From positions 1-28,993 of IMG/VR virus record IMGVR_UViG_3300037321_000095: 28,993 nt of DNA. One strand, written 5' to 3'. Under the pieces are notes generated by a model, which had not been told where the DNA came from, made no database searches, and saw nothing but the letters and a program-made list of their open reading frames with translations. Every line of letters begins with the position of its first letter. Position 1 is the first letter of the stretch. Source of the DNA: a virus. This document shows positions 1-7,107 of the stretch, in pieces. The translations under genes were made by a program, and so were the position numbers.

Positions 1-595
1 ACGCCGCAAAGACAAAGCCGCTGCGCGCATGGTACAGGCTCACGCGGTCGGCCTCGACAGTGCCGCGGCCCCGCGTCTTCGGCGCGCAAAGATCGGGATA
101 GTCAGCGCGCACTAGGTCGTTATTGTCGAGCTCGCTCTTGAACGTCGCCAGGTGCGTCTCGGCCTGAGTGCTCGAGTCAGCGAAGGCCGCGGCGAAGCTG
201 ACGTGCCCATGCGCCGCGGCCCAAAGCGGCAGCGCCAGAAAGTGCCAGGTCGTCTTGCCCATATTCCGCGGCGCGACGATCGCCTCGCGGCGCTCTTGCG
301 GATTCACGGCGCGCTTGCGCCACGCCGCGGCACGGTCGGCCCACTCGACATGCACTTCGCTAAGCGTGACGGCGCCCGACTCGTCGCTCAAGTGCTTACG
401 CAAGTAGACCAGCGCAAAGAGCAACGGGTCGCGCTCAGTCACGCCGCGCCGGTACTCGCTCGCTACAGCGGGCCCGCGGCGCTCGGCGTCAAGGGATCGC
501 TCGGCGAAAGCCGCGTAAAAAGCGGCCACGCCGCAACCGTCAAGCGTGCGCCGTAGCCGCTTGCGCTCGGCTTTCAAGCCGCCGCTAGTCGCCAC
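1..595 (-). CDS. terL: Terminase large subunit, N-terminal part (runs off left edge)
   Basis: This is the ATPase/nuclease motor that pumps phage DNA into the prohead. Reading leftwards from a GTG at 595 gives 198 open codons to the window edge, with no stop. Residues 108-115 read APRNMGKT, a deviant Walker A motif of the kind found in large terminases, followed by the helix TTWHFLALPLWAAAHGH. The acidic and W-rich stretch before it (VHVEWADRAAAWRKR) fits the adapter region of actinophage TerL. Walker B and the nuclease domain lie outside the window. The start overlaps the end of the upstream gene by 11 bases, and no in-frame start was seen just upstream. The order small subunit, small gene, large subunit supports the call. 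Partial gene. Confidence 0.85.
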   Translation of the reverse strand, partial: MATSGGLKAERKRLRRTLDGCGVAAFYAAFAERSLDAERRGPAVASEYRRGVTERDPLLFALVYLRKHLSDESGAVTLSEVHVEWADRAAAWRKRAVNPQERREAIVAPRNMGKTTWHFLALPLWAAAHGHVSFAAAFADSSTQAETHLATFKSELDNNDLVRADYPDLCAPKTRGRGTVEADRVSLYHARSGFVFAA

Positions 596-1052
596 TCTCG
601 CGCAGCCCGTCGACGATCCGGTCGGCGTAGCGGCTACGCGCGATAGCGTCGAGCACGTCGTCGTCGTCTTCGTCTGGCATGACCAGCCGCGCCGCCTCAA
701 CCCTCAGCGCGTAGTCATGATCTTCGGCGCGGCGCTGAGTGATCCCGACGTCAAGCGTCTTTAGTTGCGCGTCAATGTCGTCATGTTCAAGCAACGGCAC
801 GTCAACGTCGAAAACCTCGTTAGGGTCATGGCGCTCGGGCCAGTCGTCGGCGACCTCGGGCGCCGCGTCATCCCACGTAAAGACGGCGGCGTGCGGCGTG
901 CCCGGCAAGAAGCTGGGCATGTCGGAATCGGCAGCGGCGTGCCCGGCTGACTTCTCGCATTGCAGCGTCGCTACGCGCTTACCGCTGACCATGAGGTAGC
1001 CGAGCTCTCGGCACGCCGCCGGCTCGAGGGCCGCGTCGCTTTCGGGGGTCAT
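585..1052 (-). CDS. Hypothetical acidic protein between terminase genes
   Basis: A 155-residue protein I do not recognise. It is acidic, especially in the C-terminal half, which has a run of Glu/Asp (MPDEDDDDVLDAIARSRYAD). The middle has aromatic patches (AAVFTWDDAAPEVADDWPER). No membrane segment or zinc motif is visible. The ATG overlaps the stop of the terminase small-subunit candidate by four bases (ATGA), and its own end overlaps the terL start, so it is translationally coupled to both terminase genes. A role in packaging is inferred from position only. Confidence 0.75.
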   Translation of the reverse strand: MTPESDAALEPAACRELGYLMVSGKRVATLQCEKSAGHAAADSDMPSFLPGTPHAAVFTWDDAAPEVADDWPERHDPNEVFDVDVPLLEHDDIDAQLKTLDVGITQRRAEDHDYALRVEAARLVMPDEDDDDVLDAIARSRYADRIVDGLRESGD

Positions 1053-1639
1053 CGTCTAGCCTTTCGTTTCTTTGACTGCTTATCATTGCCGGCAAGCATG
1101 GCCTCAAGCTCTGCGATCACGCCGTCGCGGCTTGTGACCTCGACCCGCGCCTCGAGCGGCGCGTCGAGCCCTAGCAACTTGCGCCGCGACTCGCCGACGG
1201 CGCGAAGCTCGCGCAGTAGTGCCGTGATCTGACGCGCGTCAAGCGGCACGGCCGCGTCGGGCGCCTCTTTGAGTAGCTGCGCCAACGATTCATAACCGAG
1301 CGCCGCGGCGACCTTCGCCGTCTCTGCCGCGTCAATAGACCGCGAGAGCACCACGGCGAGCGCCCTGTGCTGTAGGTCAAGGTCGGCAAGCTCGCGCGCT
1401 ATATACACGCCGCGCTCTTCGGTCAGCGTCTCGCGCGCCGACTCGACATAACCGACGACGAGGCCGCGCAGCGCGTGCTCGCCCAGGTCGTAACCCAGCC
1501 CGCCGCGGTCGGCCGGCTCGATCACAAGGCGGCGCATATCGCGATAGCTCAAGTGCTCGAGATGACGCTCGTAAGCCCAGCGCTGCTCAATCAGCAAGCG
1601 CGTCGCCGATATCTCGGCATACTTCGGGCGCTTAGTCAT
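1049..1639 (-). CDS. terS: Putative terminase small subunit
   Basis: A 196-residue, mostly helical, charged protein. In this position it should bind the packaging start site and load TerL. Residues about 10-60 (RLLIEQRWAYERHLEHLSYRDMRRL...) look like a helix-turn-helix DNA-binding domain. They are followed by long amphipathic helices (ESARETLTEERGVYIARELADLDLQ) like the oligomerisation core of small terminases. The C terminus is strongly basic (KQSKKRKARR). The start overlaps the stop of the upstream zinc-ribbon gene by eight bases. The family call rests on domain pattern and on lying two genes upstream of terL; sequence-level homology was not tested. Confidence 0.6.
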   Translation of the reverse strand: MTKRPKYAEISATRLLIEQRWAYERHLEHLSYRDMRRLVIEPADRGGLGYDLGEHALRGLVVGYVESARETLTEERGVYIARELADLDLQHRALAVVLSRSIDAAETAKVAAALGYESLAQLLKEAPDAAVPLDARQITALLRELRAVGESRRKLLGLDAPLEARVEVTSRDGVIAELEAMLAGNDKQSKKRKARR

Positions 1640-1835
1640 GGCGCGATTCTACGCCCGCCGCCAGCGGGCCGCTCGCGTCGCGCGCCGCGTCGGCGCGAGG
1701 CGGCAAGTCTTGAACACTGCCGCACGCGACGCACTGGGCTCGGCGCTGGTAGCCGTAATGTGCGGGCCCGGCGCGCCAACCGACCCAGCCGGGCCGGCGG
1801 CAGTGATCGCACGCCCATAACGCCCAGCCGCTCAC
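1632..1835 (-). CDS. Small zinc-ribbon protein
   Basis: A 67-residue protein with two CxxC pairs, CDHC near residue 9 and CVAC near residue 35, separated by a Gly/Trp-rich loop (RPGWVGWRAGPAHYGYQ). That is a single zinc-ribbon arrangement. Such mini-proteins often accompany terminase genes in actinophages, but no defined function is known to me. The ATG overlaps the stop of the upstream gene by four bases, and the end runs eight bases into the terminase small-subunit candidate, so the four leftward genes form one tight operon. Confidence 0.7.
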   Translation of the reverse strand: MSGWALWACDHCRRPGWVGWRAGPAHYGYQRRAQCVACGSVQDLPPRADAARDASGPLAAGVESRHD

Positions 1836-2296
1836 GACGTCGCCGCCGCGTCAAGCTCGCCGAGCTCGGCGAGCGCCGCCGTCATCGTCATGGCGCGGCC
1901 CGCAATTATCGCGCCGTCAGCGCGCAGCGTTGAAGCTTTGCCAGCCCAACGGTAAAAGACTCGAGCGCGCACGCCGTCGCGGCGCTGCACGGCAAGCACG
2001 ACGACGCGCCCCACGATGCCCAGAGCGACGACGTCGCCGTGTCTCTCGAGCTTTGCATAGGCGCGAGCAATAGCGGGCGGCAGGTCGGCGCGTGCCAGTC
2101 GCGGCGCGGCGCGGCGCTCGCCGGCTTCGGCGGCCCTCTTGACGCTCGCGGCGTATTCTTCAACGGCCGCGGCTCGGCTTGCGCGCAGCATATCGCCGTA
2201 GCTCTTGAGCGCCTGGCGCGCGTGCGCGGCGCTTTCGGTCAGCGCGTGCTGCGGCGGCGGGTAGCCGAGGCTCGGCGCGGCTTTGTATGTTGCCAT
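1832..2296 (-). CDS. Hypothetical protein, first gene of the packaging operon
   Basis: A 154-residue unrecognised protein. The first half is alanine-rich and helical (HARQALKSYGDMLRASRAAAVEEYAA). The second half looks beta-rich (DVVALGIVGRVVVLAVQRRDG). I place the start at ATG 2296 rather than GTG 2302, because the -10 box of the only good promoter ends at 2304 and transcription should begin around 2297, past the GTG. There is therefore no room for a Shine-Dalgarno sequence, and the mRNA would be leaderless. It overlaps the next gene by four bases. Confidence 0.7.
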   Translation of the reverse strand: MATYKAAPSLGYPPPQHALTESAAHARQALKSYGDMLRASRAAAVEEYAASVKRAAEAGERRAAPRLARADLPPAIARAYAKLERHGDVVALGIVGRVVVLAVQRRDGVRARVFYRWAGKASTLRADGAIIAGRAMTMTAALAELGELDAAATS

Positions 2297-2303
2297 GAGC
2301 ACT

Positions 2304-2332
2304 AGCCTAGTGGCGAACTACTAGAGGCGCAA
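2304..2332 (-). promoter_or_regulatory. Minus-strand promoter of the packaging operon (P1)
   Basis: Read on the minus strand: TTGCGC at 2332-2327, a 17-base spacer, and TAGGCT at 2309-2304. The -10 is preceded by CGCCAC, as in the promoter at 9811. The spacer contains CTAGTAG, the complement of the CTACTAG element found in the other three promoters of this set. The expected start site, about seven bases after the -10, coincides with ATG 2296. Confidence 0.65.
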
Positions 2333-2482
2333 CACTCGGCGCGCTCACAGTAAGCACTCGGGATAACGCGACGCAACGGAGCGCCTTTATTCTCGGCAGC
2401 CCACTAAGGCGACAGATATGCCAGCACTAATCGCGGCGCGGCGGCTTAGCGGCGGCGATCACGCCCAGATAGGCGCGACTTG

Positions 2483-2585
2483 CACGAAAGTTTCACGACT
2501 TTCACGGCAGCTCCGCTAACCCCTTGCCTGGGTGCGCACACGATAGAGTTACAGGGAAGGCGTGAAAGTCATGAAAGCGTGAAAC
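2483..2585. repeat. Inverted GTGAAAG-type repeat cluster
   Basis: The right arm at 2561-2585 contains three TGAAA cores, at 2563, 2572 and 2580. The left arm contains the complement TTTCA at 2491 and 2500, plus GAAAG at 2486. The 16-base TTTCACGACTTTCACG at 2491-2506 matches the reverse complement of 2561-2576 at 15 of 16 positions. The arms are separated by 54 bases. The 8-9 base periodicity within each arm resembles iterons or tandem operators. Confidence 0.7.
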
Positions 2586-2725
2586 ACTAAGCGCCCCGAA
2601 AGCGCCGCGCTAACCTGGGAGAAAACCTAACCAAAAGCGCGACGCCTTCGCCCTCGTCGACGTGTAGGGTTGCCTCACGCCCACCGACCGCAACCTGGCC
2701 CGACGCATACCGCGCCGCGCCGCTG

Positions 2726-2738
2726 CAGTCACTGACTG
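2726..2738. promoter_or_regulatory. Perfect odd palindrome at the ribosome binding site
   Basis: CAGTCA, a single C, then TGACTG: six-base arms around one central base, ending at the first base of the GAAAGG ribosome binding site of the gene at 2752. It could be a protein operator or a small hairpin controlling translation of the replication operon. It may also be chance; 12 paired bases is short. Confidence 0.4.
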
Positions 2739-2751
2739 AAAGGCCGACACA

Positions 2752-3096
2752 ATGGCACCCCCGAGACTTCGCCAGATACGTCGCACCGCCGGCTACGACC
2801 TGCCCCTGCGGCCCGACCTTCATGCGACGCCCTACGCTTTCGCCGTCGAGCTCAAGCAACCAGCGGCCGACAACGGCCCCATCTTCGCGATCGTGCTCTG
2901 CCCTTGGTGCGGCGCACGCGAGACCCAGCCGCTACAGCCCGAGTATGACCGCGACCCGCAACCGTGCATGAGCGGCGAGGCTGTGCGCTACTACGTCGTC
3001 GCCGTGCCCGCTCAGGTGCCCGTCATGGCCCCCGCCGCCGAGTCGCAGCGCAACTTTGACGACGAGGCTCGCGCGCAAGAGGCGGCCCGTCGATGA
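2752..3096 (+). CDS. Hypothetical protein with one CxxC motif
   Basis: A 114-residue unrecognised protein that opens the replication operon. It has a basic N terminus (PPRLRQIRRTAGYDLPLRPD), a CPWCG motif near residue 50 and one further Cys near residue 72 (QPCMSGEAVRYYVV), which could form an incomplete or shared metal site. A GAAAGG ribosome binding site lies seven bases before the ATG. Its stop overlaps the next start (ATGA), so it is coupled to the downstream gene and, through it, to the primase-helicase. Confidence 0.75.
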   Translation: MAPPRLRQIRRTAGYDLPLRPDLHATPYAFAVELKQPAADNGPIFAIVLCPWCGARETQPLQPEYDRDPQPCMSGEAVRYYVVAVPAQVPVMAPAAESQRNFDDEARAQEAARR

Positions 3097-3443
3097 CCGC
3101 CCGCGTCTACTACGGCCCGCCGCGCGATCTCGCCGCCGTGCCGTTGCGCGACTTTGACGACGTCGTCGGCGTCGTTACAGGGCTTGACGTCGCGCTTTCG
3201 GCGACCACCCCCTTTAACGAGTATTACGGCCCCGCCGAAGCCGGCGAACCGTGGCCAGACCCGATCGTCGGCGAGTTATGGCAGCGCGTCGCCGAGCTCG
3301 GCGTCGACCTTGAACTCATAGACGGCCGCTGGCTAGTCGAGGTCGACCGCGACAACTGCAGCGGCTGCGCTGGCGTTTACGGCTGCCCGCCCGGATCGCA
3401 TGAAATGCTTGTGCGAGAGCTAACCTGGCGCGCCAGCGCATGA
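3093..3443 (+). CDS. Hypothetical protein with a C-terminal cysteine cluster
   Basis: A 116-residue acidic protein I cannot assign. Its C-terminal third has CSGCAGVYGCPPG, three cysteines within ten residues, which could bind zinc. The middle contains WQRVAELGVDLELIDGRWLVEVD, a helix followed by a beta hairpin. It is linked to both neighbours by four-base ATGA overlaps, so it is made together with the primase-helicase and may assist it; that role is inference from position. Confidence 0.75.
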   Translation: MTARVYYGPPRDLAAVPLRDFDDVVGVVTGLDVALSATTPFNEYYGPAEAGEPWPDPIVGELWQRVAELGVDLELIDGRWLVEVDRDNCSGCAGVYGCPPGSHEMLVRELTWRASA

Positions 3444-5881
3444 CGAAAAAACCCGCCGCCCCCAAGCCCCTCGACGTCGCCTTCAGCCTCGCCCGCCACG
3501 GCTTTCACGTCTTCCCGGTCAGCGCCCGCAAAGTGCCGCTCGTCAAGCTCTGGCAGAGCGAAGCCAGCACCGACCCTGAAGTGCTCGCTACGTGGTGGCT
3601 CGTCGACTTCCCTGACGCCCTTGTCGGCTACGCGGCCGGCCTGAGCGACGTCGTGATCGTCGACCTTGACGCTGATAAAGGCAACGGCTCAGGCGTTGAC
3701 AATCTAAAGACGGGCGCCCACGACCTACCGCAGACGCTCCACTACTCAACGCCGAGCGGCGGCGCCCACTACGTCTACCGCGCGCCGAAAGGCAACCCGC
3801 TTACGATCGCCCAGAATCACCCTGTAGCGGCAGTCGACATTCGCGCCGGTAACGGCTTTGCGATCTACTACGGCCAGCGACTCACCAGCGCCCCGGCGCT
3901 CGCCGCTGCGCCCTCGTGGGCGCTGGTGGAAGCAAGAGACCCTGCCGACGCTCGAGCGCCGGGCGCTAGCGTCTCAGCGTGGCTCTCGCGAGCTACAGGC
4001 GGCAAGCCCAGCGCCACGGTCAAAGCCGCCGCCGCCAGGATCGCCGAGCACGACACCGACCACGCCGTCATGCTCGAGGCGGTCGGCCAGATTGTCGCGC
4101 TCGGCACTCAAGGCCAGCGCGGCGCGGGCGTGGCTCTCGCGAAAGCGCGCAAGCGCTACAGTCTCCACTACCCCGACTACGCCCGAGCTTTCGACAACGC
4201 CGCCGAAGGCAGCGTCAAACACGTCGGGCTGCCGCCCGTCACGATCCCGCTCAGCAAAGCCGAGCGCAAGGCGGTAGCCGCCCGCGCGCATGTCTCAGCG
4301 CCGCAAGCAATCCGCGAGCGTGCGGCGCTGGCGGCGGTAGGCGAAGACGGGACAATCTTTGACGACTTGACCGACGCGGCGCTGGCCGAGCAAGTCGCGG
4401 CCGAAGCCGAAGGGCTCTTCGCCGTGGCAAAAGGGCTAGGGCTTGTCAAGTATGATGCCGGCCGCTGGTCGCCCGTCGACGAGCTCGCGCTAATTGAGGC
4501 TGTGCGTAAAATCATGCGGCGCATACGCGCGACCGAGACCCGCGCGGCAATTATGCGCGGCGATAAAAGGCGCGAAAGCGACGCGCGGGCGCTCGAGCAA
4601 CGCACGCGCATTGTTGCCGTCGCACGGCTGGCGCTTGGTATTCTTTCGGGCGAAGCCGCCATGCCTGACGCCTACCCCGAGCTACTCAACACCCCGACGG
4701 GCGTCGTCGACTTGCGTACAGGAAAGCTCAAGCCGCACGACCCAAGACTTCTGCTAACTAAAATGACAACGGCAGAATACAACCCCGACGCCGACCGCTC
4801 TATGTGGCTGCGGGCGCTCGAGGCCGTGCCGCCCAAGGTTGCCGACTGGCTTCAGGTGCGCCTCGGTCAAGCGGCGACTGGCTACACGCCTGAAGACGAC
4901 GTCATGCCGATCTTCATGGGCTCGGGAGATAATGGAAAGACGACCGTCTTGCACGCCCCGCGCCAAGCGCTCGGCGACTACGCCGTGACCGTGCCTGACC
5001 GTCTTTTTATGGCTAACCCCGGCGATCATCCGACCGAGCTGACCACGCTCATGGGCGCGCGTTTTGCCGTCGCCGAAGAGCTGGCCGAAGGTCGCAACCT
5101 GAACGTCAAGCGCGTAAAAGACACCCTGGGCACGCCGACAATCACGGCGCGGCGGATGCGCTCGGATAACGTGACCTGGCTGGCGACACATTCGCTCATG
5201 CTGACTACCAACTACACGCCCATCGTCAACGAGACCGATCATGGCACCTGGCGGCGGCTTTGCTTGGTCGTCTTCCCATTCAAGTACGTGCGGCAAGAAA
5301 AGCTAGACGCCCTAAAAACTGAGGGCCGGCTGACGTCGCGCTACCGACTGCGAGACCCGAGCGTGAAGCGCGCGCTCGACACGGCCGATCCCGGCGTGCT
5401 GGCCTGGATGGTTGAAGGCGCCAAGCGCTGGTTCGACGCCGGCGCGATCATGCCGCCCATGCCCAAGCGCGTCGCGGCCGACACTCTCGCCTGGCGCCAC
5501 GAGGCCGACCCGGTACTCAGCTACGCCGACGAGCGGCTAGTCGTCGGCCGCGACGCGGCGGGCTGGGCCGTGGCCGCTGCCGATCTTGCCTCAGACTTCA
5601 ATGCTTACATAGAAGCGCGCGGGCACCGGGCTTGGTCGCTGCAGACAATCAACGCCCGTTTCACTGGTCACGAGGCGCTGCGCGACGCCGTGCGTAGAAG
5701 GGTTGCCTTCGGCCCGAAGCACACCCCGAGCCGCCCGTCAAGTTTTATGATGAAACCGCTTAGTGCCAACACCAACGCCTGGCTGGGCGTCAAGTTCGCT
5801 AGCGAAGACCCGCGACTGGTGAGCGAAGCAGAGCGCGACGCCGACGTCGCAAAAAGCCTCGAGCGCCGCCTGAAAGATTGA
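3440..5881 (+). CDS. Primase-polymerase / SF3 (D5/P4-type) helicase
   Basis: An 813-residue replication protein. It probably makes primers and unwinds DNA at the phage origin. The N-terminal domain is the bifunctional primase-polymerase type: VDLDAD at 74-79 supplies the metal-binding acids, STPSGGAHYVY at 103-113 is the conserved GGxH motif, and VDIR follows at 132-135. The C-terminal half is a D5/P4-family helicase: Walker A GSGDNGKTT at 494-502, a Walker B-like FAVAEELAEGRNLN, and the TTNYTP...TWRRL sensor/arginine region. No separate phage polymerase was found, so the host replicase probably extends the primers. The start overlaps the upstream stop (ATGA). A strong inverted repeat follows the stop. 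Confidence 0.92.
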   Translation: MTKKPAAPKPLDVAFSLARHGFHVFPVSARKVPLVKLWQSEASTDPEVLATWWLVDFPDALVGYAAGLSDVVIVDLDADKGNGSGVDNLKTGAHDLPQTLHYSTPSGGAHYVYRAPKGNPLTIAQNHPVAAVDIRAGNGFAIYYGQRLTSAPALAAAPSWALVEARDPADARAPGASVSAWLSRATGGKPSATVKAAAARIAEHDTDHAVMLEAVGQIVALGTQGQRGAGVALAKARKRYSLHYPDYARAFDNAAEGSVKHVGLPPVTIPLSKAERKAVAARAHVSAPQAIRERAALAAVGEDGTIFDDLTDAALAEQVAAEAEGLFAVAKGLGLVKYDAGRWSPVDELALIEAVRKIMRRIRATETRAAIMRGDKRRESDARALEQRTRIVAVARLALGILSGEAAMPDAYPELLNTPTGVVDLRTGKLKPHDPRLLLTKMTTAEYNPDADRSMWLRALEAVPPKVADWLQVRLGQAATGYTPEDDVMPIFMGSGDNGKTTVLHAPRQALGDYAVTVPDRLFMANPGDHPTELTTLMGARFAVAEELAEGRNLNVKRVKDTLGTPTITARRMRSDNVTWLATHSLMLTTNYTPIVNETDHGTWRRLCLVVFPFKYVRQEKLDALKTEGRLTSRYRLRDPSVKRALDTADPGVLAWMVEGAKRWFDAGAIMPPMPKRVAADTLAWRHEADPVLSYADERLVVGRDAAGWAVAAADLASDFNAYIEARGHRAWSLQTINARFTGHEALRDAVRRRVAFGPKHTPSRPSSFMMKPLSANTNAWLGVKFASEDPRLVSEAERDADVAKSLERRLKD

Positions 5882-5893
5882 CGACGACGCGAA

Positions 5894-5940
5894 AGAGCCC
5901 CGCCAGTGATCCCGTTAGCGGGGCTTATCGGCGGGGCTCT
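5894..5940. terminator. Bidirectional terminator with an alternative stem
   Basis: AGAGCCCCGCC at 5894-5904 pairs perfectly with GGCGGGGCTCT at 5930-5940, 13 bases after the primase-helicase stop and 56 bases beyond the end of the opposing minus-strand gene. Inside the loop, GCGGGGCT at 5918-5925 can instead pair with AGCCCCGC at 5896-5903, giving a shorter competing hairpin. No long U tract follows on the plus strand; the minus strand has only TTT. Confidence 0.7.
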
Positions 5941-5996
5941 AGTGCTGGCGCCTGGCGACTCGCCGCCTAAGCGCTGCCGCTCGCGGGCGACTAGGG

Positions 5997-6275
5997 CTAA
6001 AGCTTAGCCGCTGCAGCGCTCGGGTCAAGCATGTTTGCTTTCGCCTTGACGACGAGCCCGCCCTTCTGCAGCCGCGAGGAAAGCGCGCCGGGCTGCACGG
6101 CCAGCAGAAGCGTCGACAAGTCGGCGCCAGCGCGCTCTAAGTCGCCGAGCGCGAGCTCAATGACGACGCCTATATTCATCGCCCCGCCGAGCCGCAAGTC
6201 TGTGCTGTCAATAGTGCGATGCACCGCCACGCCGCGAGGCAACGCGACCCCGTCGTTGTCGTCGTCGTCGCTCAC
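5997..6275 (-). CDS. Hypothetical protein partnered with a ribbon-helix-helix regulator
   Basis: A 92-residue unrecognised protein. It starts with an acidic tail (MSDDDDNDG) followed by a likely folded helix/strand core (MNIGVVIELALGDLERAGADLSTLLLAVQPGALSS). Its ATG overlaps the stop of the regulator upstream by four bases, so the two are a co-translated pair. A two-gene unit of a small RHH protein plus a small partner resembles toxin-antitoxin or repressor/anti-repressor layouts, but nothing in this sequence looks like a known toxin fold. Confidence 0.65.
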   Translation of the reverse strand: MSDDDDNDGVALPRGVAVHRTIDSTDLRLGGAMNIGVVIELALGDLERAGADLSTLLLAVQPGALSSRLQKGGLVVKAKANMLDPSAAAAKL

Positions 6276-6541
6276 GACGTCACGACCGTCGAGCTGGCGC
6301 TTGTGCCGCTGGCGCGCAGCGCGTAAAGCCGGGCTGCGTTGACGAGCTCAAAAAGCGGCGCGCCGTATTGTTCACTGATTGACACCAGCTCAGCGCCGGC
6401 GTCTAGGCGCTCGCGCACGACGTCGGCCTTTGAGCGCTGCTGGTTGAGCGCTGCCGCTTCGATTGCGTCGGCTTGCTCGTGGCTGAGCATGACCGCCAAA
6501 GATCGCGGGAAGCGCGCCGGCGGCATTGTCTGGGAAGCCAT
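6272..6541 (-). CDS. Ribbon-helix-helix (CopG/MetJ-like) regulator
   Basis: An 89-residue candidate DNA-binding protein. Residues about 12-50 fit the ribbon-helix-helix pattern: a short strand (RSLAVMLS), helix 1 (HEQADAIEAAALNQQ), a turn with KADV, and helix 2 (VRERLDAGAELV). I choose ATG 6541 because AAGGGGG lies eight bases upstream; an upstream start at 6574 would place that Shine-Dalgarno inside the gene. It faces away from the promoter at 6581, so binding to the TAGCGCGCTA palindrome at that promoter could control both directions. The target is inference. Confidence 0.65.
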   Translation of the reverse strand: MASQTMPPARFPRSLAVMLSHEQADAIEAAALNQQRSKADVVRERLDAGAELVSISEQYGAPLFELVNAARLYALRASGTSASSTVVTS

Positions 6542-6580
6542 AGCGGCGCCCCCTTTCATTAGTAGGTGATCCAACCCTAC

Positions 6581-6609
6581 TTGACGCGCCGATAGCGCGC
6601 TACTAGGCT
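6581..6609 (+). promoter_or_regulatory. Promoter of the methyltransferase operon (P2)
   Basis: TTGACG at 6581-6586, exactly 17 bases, then TAGGCT at 6604-6609. A perfect ten-base palindrome, TAGCGCGCTA, occupies 6593-6602 in the spacer and runs into the CTACTAGGCT element. The expected start is near 6616. The leader then forms a small hairpin (GCCCG at 6621-6625 with CGGGC at 6631-6635) just before the GAAAGG ribosome binding site of the gene at 6652. Confidence 0.8.
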
Positions 6610-6651
6610 AAGCAACGCAAGCCCGAAAGCCGGGCGGCAGAAAGGCTCGCA

Positions 6652-7107
6652 ATGTCTGAAAATATGTACGTCGTGACGCTAACGGCGAGCGAGCTCTCGC
6701 TCGTCGAGCGCGCTCTTGACCGCAAGCTTGAGGCAAAGCTCGCGCCCAAGCCGCGCGCAGCAAGGCCGAGCGCGGCCTCTCGCGACTGGCGGCGCTACGG
6801 TCGAGAGCTTGCCGACATTATGACCACGACGTCGACGCCGGAGCTTGAGGCGTGGATGGGGAGAAAGCGCACGCCCGGCTTCGCGCCCCGCCCCTTCGCC
6901 TCGCCCGCGGCGAGCAAGCCAAGGAAGGCAACGACCGCGCAGCGCCAAGATATCCAGCGCTTTGCCGAAGAAGCAGTCATGGCGTGGGAGCGCCTCGGGC
7001 ATGTTGTCATCGTTGAGCCCGGCACCGACTCGGCGGGCAAGCCTTCGACTGCGGTCGCACTCGACTGGCGCAACGTGCGCGTCTTGCCGCTGGGCGTGAC
7101 CGCGTGA
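6652..7107 (+). CDS. Hypothetical protein, first gene of the methyltransferase operon
   Basis: A 151-residue unrecognised protein. The N terminus (YVVTLTASELSLVERALDRKLEAK) looks like a strand and a helix. A basic, Ala/Pro-rich linker (KPRAARPSAASRDWRR) follows, then a second basic linker, and a C-terminal region with VMAWERLGHVVIVEPG and LDWRNVRVLPLG that is probably a small beta-rich domain. It sits directly behind the P2 promoter and its leader hairpin, with GAAAGG before the ATG. It ends in a GTGA overlap with the next gene. Confidence 0.75.
   Translation: MSENMYVVTLTASELSLVERALDRKLEAKLAPKPRAARPSAASRDWRRYGRELADIMTTTSTPELEAWMGRKRTPGFAPRPFASPAASKPRKATTAQRQDIQRFAEEAVMAWERLGHVVIVEPGTDSAGKPSTAVALDWRNVRVLPLGVTA

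Larger units (their letters stand above)
2303..2751. other. Divergent intergenic control region
   Basis: About 450 bases between the leftward packaging operon and the rightward replication operon, with no convincing gene. From left to right it holds the minus promoter, a stretch with nothing obvious (about 2340-2480), an inverted pair of GTGAAA-type repeats at 2491-2506 and 2561-2585, a weak plus promoter candidate between the two arms (TTGCCT at 2524, TAGAGT at 2544, short 14-base spacer), and a palindrome before the first ribosome binding site. The layout suits an operator region or a replication origin. Confidence 0.5.

Noticed and set aside
2587-2859. A 90-codon minus-strand frame in the divergent region
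   Set aside because: It overlaps the plus gene at 2752, which has a good ribosome binding site; the frame has no supporting signals and would run against the control repeats.
5997-6541. Toxin-antitoxin system
   Set aside because: The RHH protein would fit an antitoxin, but the partner shows no known toxin motif and has a poly-Asp start; kept as a regulator plus unknown.
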